A stretch of 64,000 nt of DNA from Sutcliffiella tianshenii (lineage in GTDB: Bacteria; Bacillota; Bacilli; Bacillales; Bacillaceae_I), in assembly GCF_016908565.1 (NCBI RefSeq), contig NZ_JAFBED010000001.1:682001-746000 (forward strand). Direction: 5' to 3'. The position numbers and the translations under genes were made by a program. This document shows, in pieces, positions 41,747-51,584 of this stretch; the stretch's first letter is position 1; each line of letters starts with the position of its first letter. Under the pieces are notes generated by a model. It searched no databases and was not told where the DNA came from. It saw only the letters and a list, made by a program, of their open reading frames with translations.

Positions 41747-43200
41747 GAATGATCCCCCCTTGTGGGATCATCCGGACTTGTGGAGGTCGTTCGTGATTTA
41801 TAGAATTGTGTCGGCGCCCTCAGGAATGACTTGATGATCTCTTTCAAACTGATAGGAGCCAAAGAACCGAAATATGGCGTGCCAAAGGAAGTGAGGGTAG
41901 AAAAATAGAACACTGTTAAAATAAAGCCTAATACTACGCCGAACAACCCTAGGAACGTACTAAGTATTATAGCTCCGAATCTTATGATGGTGATGGCAGA
42001 ACTTAACGATTGATTCACCAAGGTGAAGGAGGAAATATAGGTTATGGCCGCGACGACCAGCATAGTCGGCGAAGTCAGGCCTGCCCTGATTGCAGCATCC
42101 CCCACTATCAAGCCTCCGAGAACGGCAACGGTCTGGCCGATTGCCCGAGGCAGGCGGACTCCTGCCTCATTAAACAGTTCAAAAAGAAAAAGGATGATAA
42201 ACATTTCTATCGGTGCGGACAAGGGCAGCCCAAATCTGGAGACAGAGATGGTCGCTACAAGGAGATAGGGAATCTGCTCAATATTAAAGGCGGAGAAAGC
42301 AATCCAGATGCTCGGCAAAAAACCGGATACCATAATCCCGATCATTCGGATGATTCTCTCCAATGACACATAGGCATAATTGATATACAGATCTTCCGGA
42401 GATTTGGTCTGTAACAGCAAATTGGCCGGCGCATAAGAGACAGTCGGGTTTCCATCGACCAGAAGAGCAAATCTTCCCTGGTTCATAACCTGTACGATAA
42501 AGTCTGGCCTACCTGTAAAATCCATCGTTGGAAAGACGGAATAAGGTGTATCCCGTATGGTTGATTCCAGTTCATAAATACTGGTCAAAAGGTCCAAATT
42601 CACCTGATTCAATCTTTTACGAATTTCATCCAGGACTCTTTGGTCGATCACATCATCCAGGTACATGAGGGCAACTTTTGTATTGCTTCTTTTTCCGATT
42701 GTAAATTTCTCAAGGCAAAGGGAAGGCGTATTAAGCCTTCTTCTGATCAAGGAGATATTCGTTCTAATATCCTCTACAAAACCATCCTTGGGACCTCTGA
42801 TGGAAGTTTCTAGTGCCGATTCCTCCGGCTGGCGCTTAGGGAAATCCCCTGCTTGAATGCTTAGAAGCCTTTCTTCTATAAGAAACAGCACTTTGCCTTC
42901 AAAAAGCAGCTGGGATAACTCGTCTATCGTCTTGCAAGTAACATCCTCTGCCTGAAATAGTGACTTAATATTCTTCTTTGTCGTTCCTTCATGTGCCTCT
43001 CCAAGCTTCGGTATGATAGATTGATTCATAAAATTGCTATCAATCAAGGTTTCCAGATAAATGAGTTCAAAGCTTCCGGTATCTGTTTCATGCTCCTTGC
43101 AGACCAGATCCTGACTTTTCGAGAATTTCCCCTTCAGCCCTGTTGCTTTCTCTACCACATTTTCCTCACACTGTGGAGTTGATTCTGGTGTCATTGCCAT
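41743..43200 (-). CDS. spore germinant receptor subunit A (GerA family)
   Basis: The protein has a soluble N-terminal region of about 245 residues and a membrane part with about five helices, as in GerAA/GerKA. TSIRGPKDGFVEDIRTNISL and IRRRLNTPSL, with DGNPTVSYAPA and RLPRAIGQTVAVLGGLIVGD, are hallmark segments. I prefer the ATG at 43200 (MAMTPESTP) since AAAAAAGG lies 9 nt before it; the ATG at 43209 abuts that site. The gene overlaps the upstream B-type gene by about 35 nt. It should function in the spore inner membrane. Confidence 0.9.
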   Translation of the reverse strand: MAMTPESTPQCEENVVEKATGLKGKFSKSQDLVCKEHETDTGSFELIYLETLIDSNFMNQSIIPKLGEAHEGTTKKNIKSLFQAEDVTCKTIDELSQLLFEGKVLFLIEERLLSIQAGDFPKRQPEESALETSIRGPKDGFVEDIRTNISLIRRRLNTPSLCLEKFTIGKRSNTKVALMYLDDVIDQRVLDEIRKRLNQVNLDLLTSIYELESTIRDTPYSVFPTMDFTGRPDFIVQVMNQGRFALLVDGNPTVSYAPANLLLQTKSPEDLYINYAYVSLERIIRMIGIMVSGFLPSIWIAFSAFNIEQIPYLLVATISVSRFGLPLSAPIEMFIILFLFELFNEAGVRLPRAIGQTVAVLGGLIVGDAAIRAGLTSPTMLVVAAITYISSFTLVNQSLSSAITIIRFGAIILSTFLGLFGVVLGFILTVFYFSTLTSFGTPYFGSLAPISLKEIIKSFLRAPTQFYKSRTTSTSPDDPTRGDHS

Positions 43201-44293
43201 GTTTTTCATCCTTTTTTTTGATTACTAATATGAGTAACGCTGATATTAGTATCTGGATTAAAAAGAATGCCATGCATGCTGGTAAAAAGTAATGATAAAT
43301 TGCTTGTGTAAAGTAATAGGTTTCCACATTGATCATGATTGCGGTAAATAACAGTAGATAGATGCTAATGACAAGCTTGGCATTCAGCCTGTAATGGTTT
43401 TTTTTCTTCGTCAAAAAGGTCCCAAGCAAATACATGAACAAGCCTATACGGATGACAGCCCCACTCAGCCATTGATATAAAGCAAAAAAATCGAGATGGG
43501 AGATGTATTCCCCAATTTTCAGGACACGCCACTGTTCATAGGCAGGATAGCGGAAGGTAATTGCTTCCGTTGGTCCGAATTCCATAATGGCGGCGGTAAG
43601 AGGACCGAGAATCAAGCCTATCAATATGGTCAGAAGCAGAATCAGTTGACCGAACTTGATCGGTGCCTGGGAGAAGGGCTGCAGAAGTATAACAAGATAT
43701 ATTTCAAGCAAGCCTGATAGCGTATAGATTCCCCCTTTTATGACAGGCTCATAGCCATCTGCAAGTAAAGGAAACAGAAGTTGCGGATCCTTCAGGCTGG
43801 TGTTTGTAATGGCTATGAATATACCGAAGAGCATGACAAGTGGCAGAAGGAAGCCACTCGATATGGCCATGGTTTTTATACCGGCCCATGTGACCGTGCA
43901 ACAGACAATTATAAGCATGATATTGATCATCAACACAGATGCATCCGCGAGAAAATAGGCATTCAGCCATATTACAAGATCTTTGAAGGTAACATAAGAG
44001 CTGCAAAATAAATAAAGAATAACTGGAAGTGATAGAATGGTGGAGAAAACCTTGCTAAACCGGTTCCGGACCATGCTGAAAAAACCCTCATCCGGACAAT
44101 TTTTCACAATGTAGTAGATCAGCCATAAAAAGAATAAGGCTATCGGATAGCACAAAATGACACTTAACCAGCTGTCCCTGCCAGAGGACGTAAGCAGATT
44201 TGGGATGAGAATGACGTGATTAAGCAGCCCCGTGGATAAAATAAGCAGCATAAAAAGCTGTCTAGGAATCAGGATTTTCGTTAAGCTTTGCAT
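43166..44293 (-). CDS. spore germinant receptor subunit B (GerB/APC-like permease)
   Basis: The 375-residue protein has ten predicted helices and belongs to the Spore_permease family (GerAB/GerKB). The start IPRQLFMLLILSTG and the conserved DLVIWLNAYFLADASVLMIN-like region support this. In known receptors this subunit binds the germinant amino acid in an APC-type fold. Start at ATG 44293, 6 nt after TTTGGAG. It is the first gene here, so the order is B-A-C rather than the common A-B-C. No clear sigma-G promoter could be identified upstream. Confidence 0.9.
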   Translation of the reverse strand: MQSLTKILIPRQLFMLLILSTGLLNHVILIPNLLTSSGRDSWLSVILCYPIALFFLWLIYYIVKNCPDEGFFSMVRNRFSKVFSTILSLPVILYLFCSSYVTFKDLVIWLNAYFLADASVLMINIMLIIVCCTVTWAGIKTMAISSGFLLPLVMLFGIFIAITNTSLKDPQLLFPLLADGYEPVIKGGIYTLSGLLEIYLVILLQPFSQAPIKFGQLILLLTILIGLILGPLTAAIMEFGPTEAITFRYPAYEQWRVLKIGEYISHLDFFALYQWLSGAVIRIGLFMYLLGTFLTKKKNHYRLNAKLVISIYLLLFTAIMINVETYYFTQAIYHYFLPACMAFFLIQILISALLILVIKKKDEKHGNDTRINSTV

Positions 44294-44353
44294 AGGCATC
44301 TCCAAATTGTATAGATTTACCTTTTATCCTTACCTGGGATTCTATATTATATG

Positions 44354-44401
44354 TAAAAAAATAAGCAATCAGAGGGAAATAATGTTTCTCCTGATTGCTT
44401 A
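44354..44401 (-). terminator. terminator of degV
   Basis: TAAGCAATCAG and CTGATTGCTTA form a perfect 11-bp stem. TTTTTTTTACAT follows on the minus strand. It separates degV from the germination operon. Confidence 0.88.
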
Positions 44402-44427
44402 TTTCGAATGGGTCCCTTTTTCTCTAA

Positions 44428-45294
44428 CTATCTCTTTTCCACAAAAAACATAGAAATGGCACCCAAGCCAACATGTGTGCCCACGGAAACTCCCATCTGC
44501 ATGATGTGGATGTCCCCTGTGAAATCTGTATCCTGTTCCATCTTTGCTTTCAATTCCTCTGCAATGCTGATATCGGATGTGTAGCCTATGATGACAAATT
44601 CCGTGATGTCCCTGTCATATCTGTTCATAAATTCCTGTACATAATGCCTCAGGACCCTTTTCTGGCCTCTTTCCTTTCCGACGATCGCCCCTTTTCCCTG
44701 CTTCATGCTCATGATTGGCTTAAGGTTCAGGATCTTTCCCAGAAAGGCCGTAGTATTGGTGATTCGGCCACTTTTTATCAGGTGATTTAAGTCATCGACG
44801 GATAGAAAATGTTTTACATTCACTTTATACTTTTCTATAAATTCCACGATTTCTTCAAATGAAGCTCCCCGTTCCCTCATCAAGGCACTTTTCATGATCA
44901 GCCATCCGCTTCCATGGCTCATGCATTTTGAGTCCACTACATGAATCTTGATGGGGGAGCCTGGATTTTCCTCATAGAAATAATCCTTGGCCAACACTCC
45001 GGACTGATAGGCACCACTGGTCCCACTAGACATACAGATACATAGTATTTCCCTGTAACCAGCTTCAATCGCCTCGTTAATGATGCCCAAATACTCCATA
45101 GGACTTGGCATCCCCGTTGTCGGGTGCTCCGATAGCGCTTCCAACATACCGTAATATTCATCAGGTTCTAAATCTACTCTATCCTTATAAACTTTCCCCT
45201 CAATATTAATCGTCAATGAAGCCAGACTAATATCGTACAGCTCCAGCACCTCATTTGATAGATCACAAGTCGAATCCGCCATTATCTTAATCAT
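44428..45294 (-). CDS. DegV-family fatty-acid-binding protein
   Basis: The 288-residue protein starts MIKIMADSTCDLSNEVL, the DegV signature, and has CICMSSGTSGAYQSG with the Ser/Thr that bind the fatty-acid carboxylate, then GRITNTTAFLGKILNLKPI. Members bind long-chain fatty acids and feed the FakA kinase; a FakA gene is not in this window. The C-terminal VGTHVGLGAISMFFVEKR is also typical. It is a monocistronic gene with its own terminator. Several DegV paralogues are normal in Bacillus, so the exact orthologue cannot be named. Confidence 0.9.
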   Translation of the reverse strand: MIKIMADSTCDLSNEVLELYDISLASLTINIEGKVYKDRVDLEPDEYYGMLEALSEHPTTGMPSPMEYLGIINEAIEAGYREILCICMSSGTSGAYQSGVLAKDYFYEENPGSPIKIHVVDSKCMSHGSGWLIMKSALMRERGASFEEIVEFIEKYKVNVKHFLSVDDLNHLIKSGRITNTTAFLGKILNLKPIMSMKQGKGAIVGKERGQKRVLRHYVQEFMNRYDRDITEFVIIGYTSDISIAEELKAKMEQDTDFTGDIHIMQMGVSVGTHVGLGAISMFFVEKR

Positions 45295-45382
45295 TCATAT
45301 CCTCCAAAAGTCGTTCTGCTTCAATCTTACCCCAAACCGCCCCAATAAACTATCGTGTCTTTGGAAATGGAAATACTTTCAG

Positions 45383-45410
45383 GGGGCCAGACCCCTGTTG
45401 TTATGTAAAC
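45383..45410. repeat. 28-bp exact dispersed repeat, copy 2
   Basis: Identical over 28 bp to 7518-7545. It lies in the divergent gap between degV and the NERD gene, so unlike copy 1 it is not at a gene 3' end. Confidence 0.85.
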
Positions 45411-45540
45411 TAACCAAACAGTAATTCAGATTAAAACTACCTTTTTTATAGATTTTTTCTTTTAAAATTCCATTTTAGCTATTTGATGTAAATATCATGT
45501 TAGTGGTATTCTAAACGCAAACTTAGAAGGGAAGTGTATT

Positions 45541-46446
45541 ATGCCTTATAAAGAACGTACAGAACCTAAAGAACTCCAAGTGATGAACGTATTGAATTCA
45601 AGAATGTCCTTGTCAGAACAAGACCTCATTCAGTTATCTACCTTGAGGAAAGGTTATGAAGGTGAATTACTTTTTGATAAATTAGTAGAAAACCTTCAGG
45701 GAAACTGGCTCGTATTAAATGATCTCCTATTAAAAATAAATAATTCTCTTTTCCAAATAGATTCATTAATCATTACTCCAGAAATCATAAACTTATCAGA
45801 AATAAAGAACTTTGAAGGCGATTTCTATTATGAATCCGACCGCCTTTACATGAAAAATAAGAAGGAAGTAAATAATCCACTAAATCAACTAAATAAAAGT
45901 ACTCTATTACTTAAGCAAATGCTTCAAGCAATCGGCTTTCAAATGCCTATCCAGTCAAATGTAGTCTTTATCAACCCCGAATTCACCTTATATCAAGCAC
46001 CTCAAAATAAACCTTTTATCTTTCCAACCCAGATAAATAAACATCTGAAAAACTTGGGTTCCACTACTTCAAAGATTAATACTAAACATAAGATATTGGC
46101 AGAAAAATTAGTATCTCTGCATCTTACAGACTCCCCATATAATAATATTCCCGATTATGAGTACAAATCGTTAAGAAAGGGGATCGTTTGTGAAAAGTGT
46201 GTTACTTTCAATATGTTATTAGTTGGAAGAAGATGCAAATGTAATTATTGCGGACATGAACAAATGGTTGCGTCCTCCGTAATTAATAGTGTAAAAGATT
46301 TTAAGCTTCTTTTTCCCGACTCTAAACTGACAACCAATGCAATTTATGAGTGGTGTGGAACTGCATTACCGAAAAGAAGAATAAGAAATGTTCTCGAAAA
46401 GAATTATAAAGCTTCTGGTGTTCATCAGTGGACTTTTTATGAATAA
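45541..46446 (+). CDS. NERD-domain protein with C-terminal zinc ribbon
   Basis: The 301-residue protein has a NERD (nuclease-related) domain at about residues 35-130: GYEGELLFDKLVENL, FQIDSLIIT and LSEIKNFEGDFYY, which correspond to the conserved E, D and E/K residues of that endonuclease-like fold. A zinc ribbon follows (CEKC...CKCNYCGHE), then a short helical tail. The gene is distinctly more AT-rich than its neighbours and is followed by a tandem repeat array, which suggests horizontal acquisition. AGAAGGGAAG precedes the ATG. A role in DNA processing or defence is an inference only. Confidence 0.8.
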   Translation: MPYKERTEPKELQVMNVLNSRMSLSEQDLIQLSTLRKGYEGELLFDKLVENLQGNWLVLNDLLLKINNSLFQIDSLIITPEIINLSEIKNFEGDFYYESDRLYMKNKKEVNNPLNQLNKSTLLLKQMLQAIGFQMPIQSNVVFINPEFTLYQAPQNKPFIFPTQINKHLKNLGSTTSKINTKHKILAEKLVSLHLTDSPYNNIPDYEYKSLRKGIVCEKCVTFNMLLVGRRCKCNYCGHEQMVASSVINSVKDFKLLFPDSKLTTNAIYEWCGTALPKRRIRNVLEKNYKASGVHQWTFYE

Positions 46447-46500
46447 CGATTATCTCTTTTTGAAATGAAAACAGGTTACTGCTGGTCGGCGTCTTCTTTC

Positions 46501-46800
46501 GGTCTTCATCCAACCTTTGATGACCGGTTTTCACCGACTACCTTCTTCTTTCGGTCTTCATCACACCGATGAAGACCACTTCCTGTCAAATGGCTTCTCA
46601 TTTTGGTCTTCATCCAACCTTTGATGACCGCTTTTCACGGACTACCTTCTTCTTCCGGTCTTCATCACATCGTTGAAGACCTCTTCCTGCCAAACGGCTA
46701 ATCCTTTTGGTCTTCATCCAACCTTTGATGACCGGTTTTCACCGACTACCCTCTTCTTCCGGTCTTCATCACACCGATGAAGACCGCTTCCCACAGACCG
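46501..46800. repeat. tandem array with a 104-bp period and 52-bp half-units
   Basis: GGTCTTCATCCAACCTTTGA recurs at 46501, 46605 and 46709, so the period is exactly 104 bp. Each unit also contains a second GGTCTTCATCACA about 52 bp later, which forms a dyad with GATGAAGACC (ten complementary bases). Decayed copies extend to about 46830. Confidence 0.9.
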
Positions 46801-46886
46801 ACCTCTTCTTTCGATCTCTCTAGTACCTTTGAATACCGCTTAGCGTGAATCGGCTTTTAAACTCATCTCTAATCCTACCTACGCAA

Positions 46887-46920
46887 AAGAACCTCCAATC
46901 CACATAGGGTTTGAAGGTCC
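46887..46920 (-). terminator. probable terminator of mqo
   Basis: On the minus strand ACCTTCAA and TTGGAGGT pair with one G-U, then TCTTTTG follows. It lies about 27 nt after the mqo stop. Confidence 0.55.
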
Positions 46921-46946
46921 ATTGACATGTTATATTTATTATTTGC

Positions 46947-48458
46947 CTAACTACTGACGGTAGCTTTCTTGCCACTTTCTATACCGAGACCAAGCGTCTC
47001 CGCAGTTGAGCGGTGAAGTTCATGGAAAAGCTCTGGGTTTTCCACTAATGACACCCCAAATGATGGGACCATTTCTTTTATTTTGGCTTCCCATTCAAAC
47101 ATATGTTGTGGGAAGCATTTTTCCAATACTTCAAGCATGACATGGACGGCAGTGGAAGCACCAGGTGATGCGCCGAGCAATGCAGCGACCGAACCATCCG
47201 AGGCACTGACCACTTCGGTGCCGAATTGAAGCGTTCCTTTTCCTGCCTCCGTGTCTTTGATGACCTGGACACGCTGACCCGCCACCACGATGCTCCAATC
47301 CTCGCTCTTTGCGTTTGGAATGAATTCGCGCAGCTCTTCCATGCGCTTTTCATTAGACAACAATACTTGCTGGATCAAGTATTTGGTCAATGCCATCTCT
47401 TTAAAGCCCGCTGCAAGCATCGTCATCACATTATTCGGTTTGACCGATCCGATCAAGTCCAAGTTGGAGCCTGTTTTCAGGAACTTAGGTGAAAAGCCGG
47501 CAAATGGCCCGAACAGCAAGGTTTTCTTGTTGTCGATATACCTGGTATCTAGATGCGGAACAGACATCGGGGGAGCCCCAACCTTTGCCTTTCCGTATAC
47601 CTTTGCATGATGCTTCTCCACGACTTCCGGATTGTTGCACACCAAAAACAGGCCGCTCACCGGGAATCCTCCAATTTGCTTGGACTCTGGGATACCGGTT
47701 TTTTGCAGCAGGTGCAGACTTCCGCCTCCACCGCCGATAAATACAAACTTTGCTATATGAGATTCGGTTTTACCGCTCTTGATATCCTGCACTTTCACTT
47801 CCCAAGAGCCGTCGACAGTCCGTTTAAGGTCCTTTACACTATGCTCATAGTTGATCTCGACATCTCTTTTTTTCAAATGATCAAACAGCATGCGTGTCAA
47901 CGCACCGAAGTTGACATCTGTCCCGGAATCGATTTTTGTTGCCGCAATCGGATCCTTCGCTGTACGGCCTTCCATCATCAGCGGCATCCATTCCTTCAGT
48001 TTTGTAAGGTCATCGGAATATTCCATTCCATGAAACAAAGGGTTGCTTGATAGCGCTTGCATACGTTTTTTCAAAAACGTTACATTTTCTTCCCCTTCTA
48101 CAAAGCTGATATGAGGAATCGGCATAATGAAGTCCTGAGGTTTCCGAATCACTTTATTTTTCACAAGATAGGACCAGTACTGCCTCGAAAGCTGAAACTG
48201 TTCATTCACCTTGACTGCTTTACTGATATCAATAGAGCCATCCGCCTTAACTGAAGTATAGTTAAGCTCACACAACGCAGCATGTCCCGTGCCTGCATTA
48301 TTCCACTCGTTCGAGCTTTCCTCACCTGCCCTCGCAAGCTTCTCGAACACTTTTATTTTCCAATCAGGTGCTAGTTCCTTCAGTAGTGCACCCAAAGTCG
48401 CGCTCATCACTCCGGCGCCGATCAAGATCACGTCTGTTTTATTCTGTACGTTGCTCAT
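46947..48458 (-). CDS. mqo: malate:quinone oxidoreductase
   Basis: The 503-residue flavoprotein oxidises malate to oxaloacetate and passes electrons to the quinone pool at the inner face of the membrane. The FAD motif is [20 protein letters not shown] at the N terminus, followed by the family stretch [39 protein letters not shown] and [16 protein letters not shown] are further Mqo signatures. Start at ATG 48458 ([10 protein letters not shown]), 7 nt after GGATG; the frame runs 30 codons further without support. It is monocistronic. It offers an alternative to the NAD-dependent malate dehydrogenase. Confidence 0.93.
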   Translation of the reverse strand: MSNVQNKTDVILIGAGVMSATLGALLKELAPDWKIKVFEKLARAGEESSNEWNNAGTGHAALCELNYTSVKADGSIDISKAVKVNEQFQLSRQYWSYLVKNKVIRKPQDFIMPIPHISFVEGEENVTFLKKRMQALSSNPLFHGMEYSDDLTKLKEWMPLMMEGRTAKDPIAATKIDSGTDVNFGALTRMLFDHLKKRDVEINYEHSVKDLKRTVDGSWEVKVQDIKSGKTESHIAKFVFIGGGGGSLHLLQKTGIPESKQIGGFPVSGLFLVCNNPEVVEKHHAKVYGKAKVGAPPMSVPHLDTRYIDNKKTLLFGPFAGFSPKFLKTGSNLDLIGSVKPNNVMTMLAAGFKEMALTKYLIQQVLLSNEKRMEELREFIPNAKSEDWSIVVAGQRVQVIKDTEAGKGTLQFGTEVVSASDGSVAALLGASPGASTAVHVMLEVLEKCFPQHMFEWEAKIKEMVPSFGVSLVENPELFHELHRSTAETLGLGIESGKKATVSS

Positions 48459-48778
48459 TATTACATCCACATCCCCTATATTTATAAAAGAGCATGCACG
48501 CCCGCTAAAAGCAAGGCGCCACCTAAGAAACAAAACCATTCCATCCAACTACTATTATATCGTATCTATCACATTTTTTTATAGATTAGAAATATCTACT
48601 ATTATCTGACTATTATAAACTAAATTCGATCTAGAAAAAAGAGAAGTCCTGTTCTCTCCACAACTATTGCATCTATTTCCACTAATTTTCATGGCTGAAA
48701 ACAAGAGATTGACTCCAAATTCACCATGTTACTTGTCCAGAAAATATAATAAGATTGGAATTTTGATAAAACAAATAA

Positions 48779-48787
48779 TGGTATAAT
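48779..48787 (+). promoter_or_regulatory. extended -10 promoter of the alpha/beta hydrolase gene
   Basis: TGGTATAAT is an extended -10 element (TG-N-TATAAT). No good -35 hexamer lies 16-18 nt upstream. The gap 48459-48849 otherwise holds AT-rich sequence without recognisable genes. Confidence 0.5.
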
Positions 48788-48849
48788 ATATATTATTTAC
48801 AATAACATCCCAATTTTTCGTTGTTTTTCCGGATACAAGGAGGCTTGAT

Positions 48850-49881
48850 ATGTTTAAAAAACGAGATTTTGTCATCCCAGAAACAGGAGTGGATGAAGTT
48901 AGAAGCATACGTATCGGCAATATGGATCAAACCGTTTTGATTCAATCATATGACATTTCCAATCCTGTTTTGTTATTTATACACGGTGGTCCCTCCATGC
49001 CTTTGCCTGGTGTATCTTCTAGGGGAAAGGATTACACCATTGTGACGAATACAAGAGAACTGGTGAAGCACTATACGGTGGTTTTTTGGGATCAAAGAGG
49101 GACCGGAAAATCGTACCAGAAAAATATTTCCCAAGAAACGATGAATTTCGAGCAATTCCTACAGGATGCAATCGAAGTAGTAGATTATGTTAGAAAAGAA
49201 TTTGGTAAAGAAAAGATACATATAGCGGCTCATTCATATGGGACGTTAATCGGCATGTATTTAGTTAATAGACATCCAGAAAAATTCCATTCTTATACCG
49301 GTTTTTCTCAAATAATAAGTTGGACTGAAAACGATAAATCCTGTTATGAATGGGCGAAGAATGAAGCGGAGAAAAGAAATGACAATAAGGCTTTAAAGGA
49401 GCTAAAAGCAGTAGGGGAACCTCCTTATATTGATAGTTACAAGCAATGGGCGGTTATTAGGAAATATCAGATGAAATACAGTTCGATGATTTATTCTGAT
49501 GATCAGATCAAGCATCCAGGGCTTTTGAAGATTTCTTTGGGCATGTATTTTTCAGAGGATTATTCCTTTACCGATCTGGTGAATACCTTTTATAGAGGAT
49601 TTAAATTAATCTATACGGATGATTTTATCAAGAATATCCCTACTATCAATCTCTTAAAAGAAGTTAAAGGACTAAAAGTACCCACCACATTCATTCACGG
49701 GGAAAAAGATGTTCATGTCCCTTTTGGTTTATTGGAAGAATTCTTAAAAGGCCTCCCAAATAATCAGCTTGCAGAGTGTGTCCTGCTTCCAAACTCATCC
49801 CATCTTTTTCATCCCATCGATACGAAAGCCATTGAAGGCATCTTGATTGAAAAATTAAGGGCCAAGGAATTGTCGCTGTAA
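48850..49881 (+). CDS. alpha/beta hydrolase (proline iminopeptidase-like)
   Basis: The 343-residue protein has the alpha/beta-hydrolase landmarks: the oxyanion segment LLFIHGGPSMPLPG, VVFWDQRGTGKSY as in prolyl aminopeptidases, the nucleophile Ser in IHIAAHSYGTLIG, the acid in HGEKDVHVPFG and the catalytic His in SSHLFHP. The HGGP and DQRGxGxS pattern is typical of family S33. Its cap domain does not let me pick the substrate. AAGGAGG precedes the ATG. It is monocistronic and followed by a terminator shared with the convergent chemoreceptor gene. Confidence 0.85.
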   Translation: MFKKRDFVIPETGVDEVRSIRIGNMDQTVLIQSYDISNPVLLFIHGGPSMPLPGVSSRGKDYTIVTNTRELVKHYTVVFWDQRGTGKSYQKNISQETMNFEQFLQDAIEVVDYVRKEFGKEKIHIAAHSYGTLIGMYLVNRHPEKFHSYTGFSQIISWTENDKSCYEWAKNEAEKRNDNKALKELKAVGEPPYIDSYKQWAVIRKYQMKYSSMIYSDDQIKHPGLLKISLGMYFSEDYSFTDLVNTFYRGFKLIYTDDFIKNIPTINLLKEVKGLKVPTTFIHGEKDVHVPFGLLEEFLKGLPNNQLAECVLLPNSSHLFHPIDTKAIEGILIEKLRAKELSL

Positions 49882-49898
49882 CTTATGTCACTACGAAG

Positions 49899-49930
49899 AA
49901 AAGGCCCTTCAAAGTATTTGTAGGGCCTTT
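49899..49930. terminator. terminator of the hydrolase gene
   Basis: AAAGGCCCT and AGGGCCTTT form a perfect 9-bp stem. It lies between the convergent hydrolase and chemoreceptor genes. Confidence 0.75.
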
Positions 49931-49940
49931 CACGTTTTAC

Positions 49941-50771
49941 TCAGTTCTTATTGAGATTCTCAAGTTCCGTTAAGATGGTTTTAAATTTAGACTCAGAATC
50001 TATAATCATTTCTTGTAAAATGTTGGTTATATTATTGACTCGCTCTGTTTCCTGCCTTATGTTACCTACATTTTCGTTCACTTGGTTGATCGATTGCGCC
50101 ACATTTGCAGCCAATTTACGGACTTCATCTGCCACCACACTGAATCCTCTCCCATGTTCACCTGCACGGGCTGCTTCAATGGCGGCATTCAATGCCAGTA
50201 TATTAGTTTGCGTGGATATATTTTTAATAAGTTTAGAGACCTCACTTATCAAGTCGGTTTGTTTATTTAATGCATGTAGCGCTTCCATTTTTTCTTTGGA
50301 GTTATCGACTACGATGTTCACGAGTTCAACCGGCATTTCCTTTAATTGGGACATTATTTTTAAAGCATTATTTTCCCGATCTGTTATGTCAGTAGCTATT
50401 TTGAGTACAGCTTCCACTTTTCCTTCATCATTCAATATAGGAATATAGGTTGCTTCCAGCCAGAGGATATTCCCATGTTTCCCAACTCTCTCGATCTTTT
50501 CTTGAAATTTGACCCCTTTGCCAAGGTTCATCCATAACTCTTCGTACGCTCTACTCCCTTTATACTCCGAAGTACAGAATTGCTTATGAGACATGCCTTC
50601 CATTTCGTAGGCGGAATACCCCATTGCCTTTGCAAAATTATCATTCATCCAGATCACTTCTTTATTCAAGTTGAACTCTATCATTGCCAGATTTCTTTCA
50701 AGAGCTGATAAAACCGATATTTCCTCTAGTATTTGCGTACTCACATTAGGATTTATTGTGCTACTTAACAT
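49941..50771 (-). CDS. soluble PAS-domain methyl-accepting chemotaxis protein
   Basis: The 276-residue protein has no membrane segment. The N-terminal half is a PAS domain ([21 protein letters not shown], followed by a PAC motif [20 protein letters not shown]). The C-terminal half is a shortened signalling hairpin with the conserved tip sequence [20 protein letters not shown] and [15 protein letters not shown]. It resembles small soluble receptors such as B. subtilis YfmS. The PAS domain could bind a cofactor or small ligand, so a redox or energy signal is possible. Confidence 0.85.
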   Translation of the reverse strand: MLSSTINPNVSTQILEEISVLSALERNLAMIEFNLNKEVIWMNDNFAKAMGYSAYEMEGMSHKQFCTSEYKGSRAYEELWMNLGKGVKFQEKIERVGKHGNILWLEATYIPILNDEGKVEAVLKIATDITDRENNALKIMSQLKEMPVELVNIVVDNSKEKMEALHALNKQTDLISEVSKLIKNISTQTNILALNAAIEAARAGEHGRGFSVVADEVRKLAANVAQSINQVNENVGNIRQETERVNNITNILQEMIIDSESKFKTILTELENLNKN

Positions 50772-50857
50772 TAACGGACCCCTCTACAAAAAAATACTTT
50801 CTTTTTTAGGATAGAGGAGTTTACAACTTTTTACAAGAATTGAAAATTATCATCCTT

Positions 50858-51304
50858 TTACCCATATTTCTTCTGATGATCTTTTTTCCGCTTAAGATAA
50901 TCCTTATCCTCTCGGGCAAGCTTCCACTTTTCCATAAAGATGGCCGCTGATTCAGCCTTCACAGGATCAATCTGCCTTTCGTTTACCTTGCCGTTCTCGT
51001 CATATTTCTTCCCGCCCTTATAGTTTGTATAACGGCGGGATCGTGTATATCCCATCTGCAGGAATTTTCTTGCCATGTCCATTCCGACAAAATCTTCTTC
51101 GTCCTTATAATCAAGGAACATCTGATAGATTTTTTCGGACGACTCCTCGGCAATTTCCGGGTTCTTAAAGCGCCAATGCTGCAGGATTTCACTTTTATAA
51201 GGTTCCACCAGCAAGACACCCTGTTCTCCCCTGCCAACTCTATACAGTTCAGGATTCTTACGAAAATCTATCTTCTCAAAGTCCAAATCATAGTCGAAAG
51301 CCAT
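50858..51304 (-). CDS. DUF4385 family protein
   Basis: The 148-residue protein begins MAFDYDLDFEKIDFRKNPEL and contains GRGEQGVLLVEPYKSEILQH, FVGMDMARKFLQMGYTRSRR and NYKGGKKY, all hallmark segments of DUF4385. No function is established for the family. It is charged, soluble and without membrane segments. Start at ATG 51304 with AAAGGGTGA upstream rather than the GTG three codons before. The gene is divergent from the large fusion gene to its right. Confidence 0.85.
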   Translation of the reverse strand: MAFDYDLDFEKIDFRKNPELYRVGRGEQGVLLVEPYKSEILQHWRFKNPEIAEESSEKIYQMFLDYKDEEDFVGMDMARKFLQMGYTRSRRYTNYKGGKKYDENGKVNERQIDPVKAESAAIFMEKWKLAREDKDYLKRKKDHQKKYG

Positions 51305-51584
51305 GGCTGTCACCCTTTTTATTTGAGGTTTACCCTTGGTTGCCTTTTAGTATGCAAATAAATATTCCCCTTGAAGATCACTCTTATTTAATTAAGGTCA
51401 CAAAACTTTTCAACCTACCCCCAGAATCTTCGTATGCTTATCTAAACTTATTTTGTTAGTCACTTTTTGACGAAAGATATTAACCGCTAGTACTTGAAAA
51501 TCCCTATTAGTTTTATTACCTAAAAAAAACTCTATAAAAATAGATTTATAAATTATGACACTACATCCATGAGGAGGAGTCTTA

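Larger units (their letters stand above)
46447..46946. other. intergenic region between NERD gene and mqo
   Basis: The 500 bp contain a tandem array (46501 to about 46830) and the mqo terminator. No gene is supported. Confidence 0.7.

Noticed and set aside
44294-44360. Sigma-G promoter upstream of the germination operon
   Set aside because: CATATAA resembles the -10 element, but no suitable -35 lies at the right distance.
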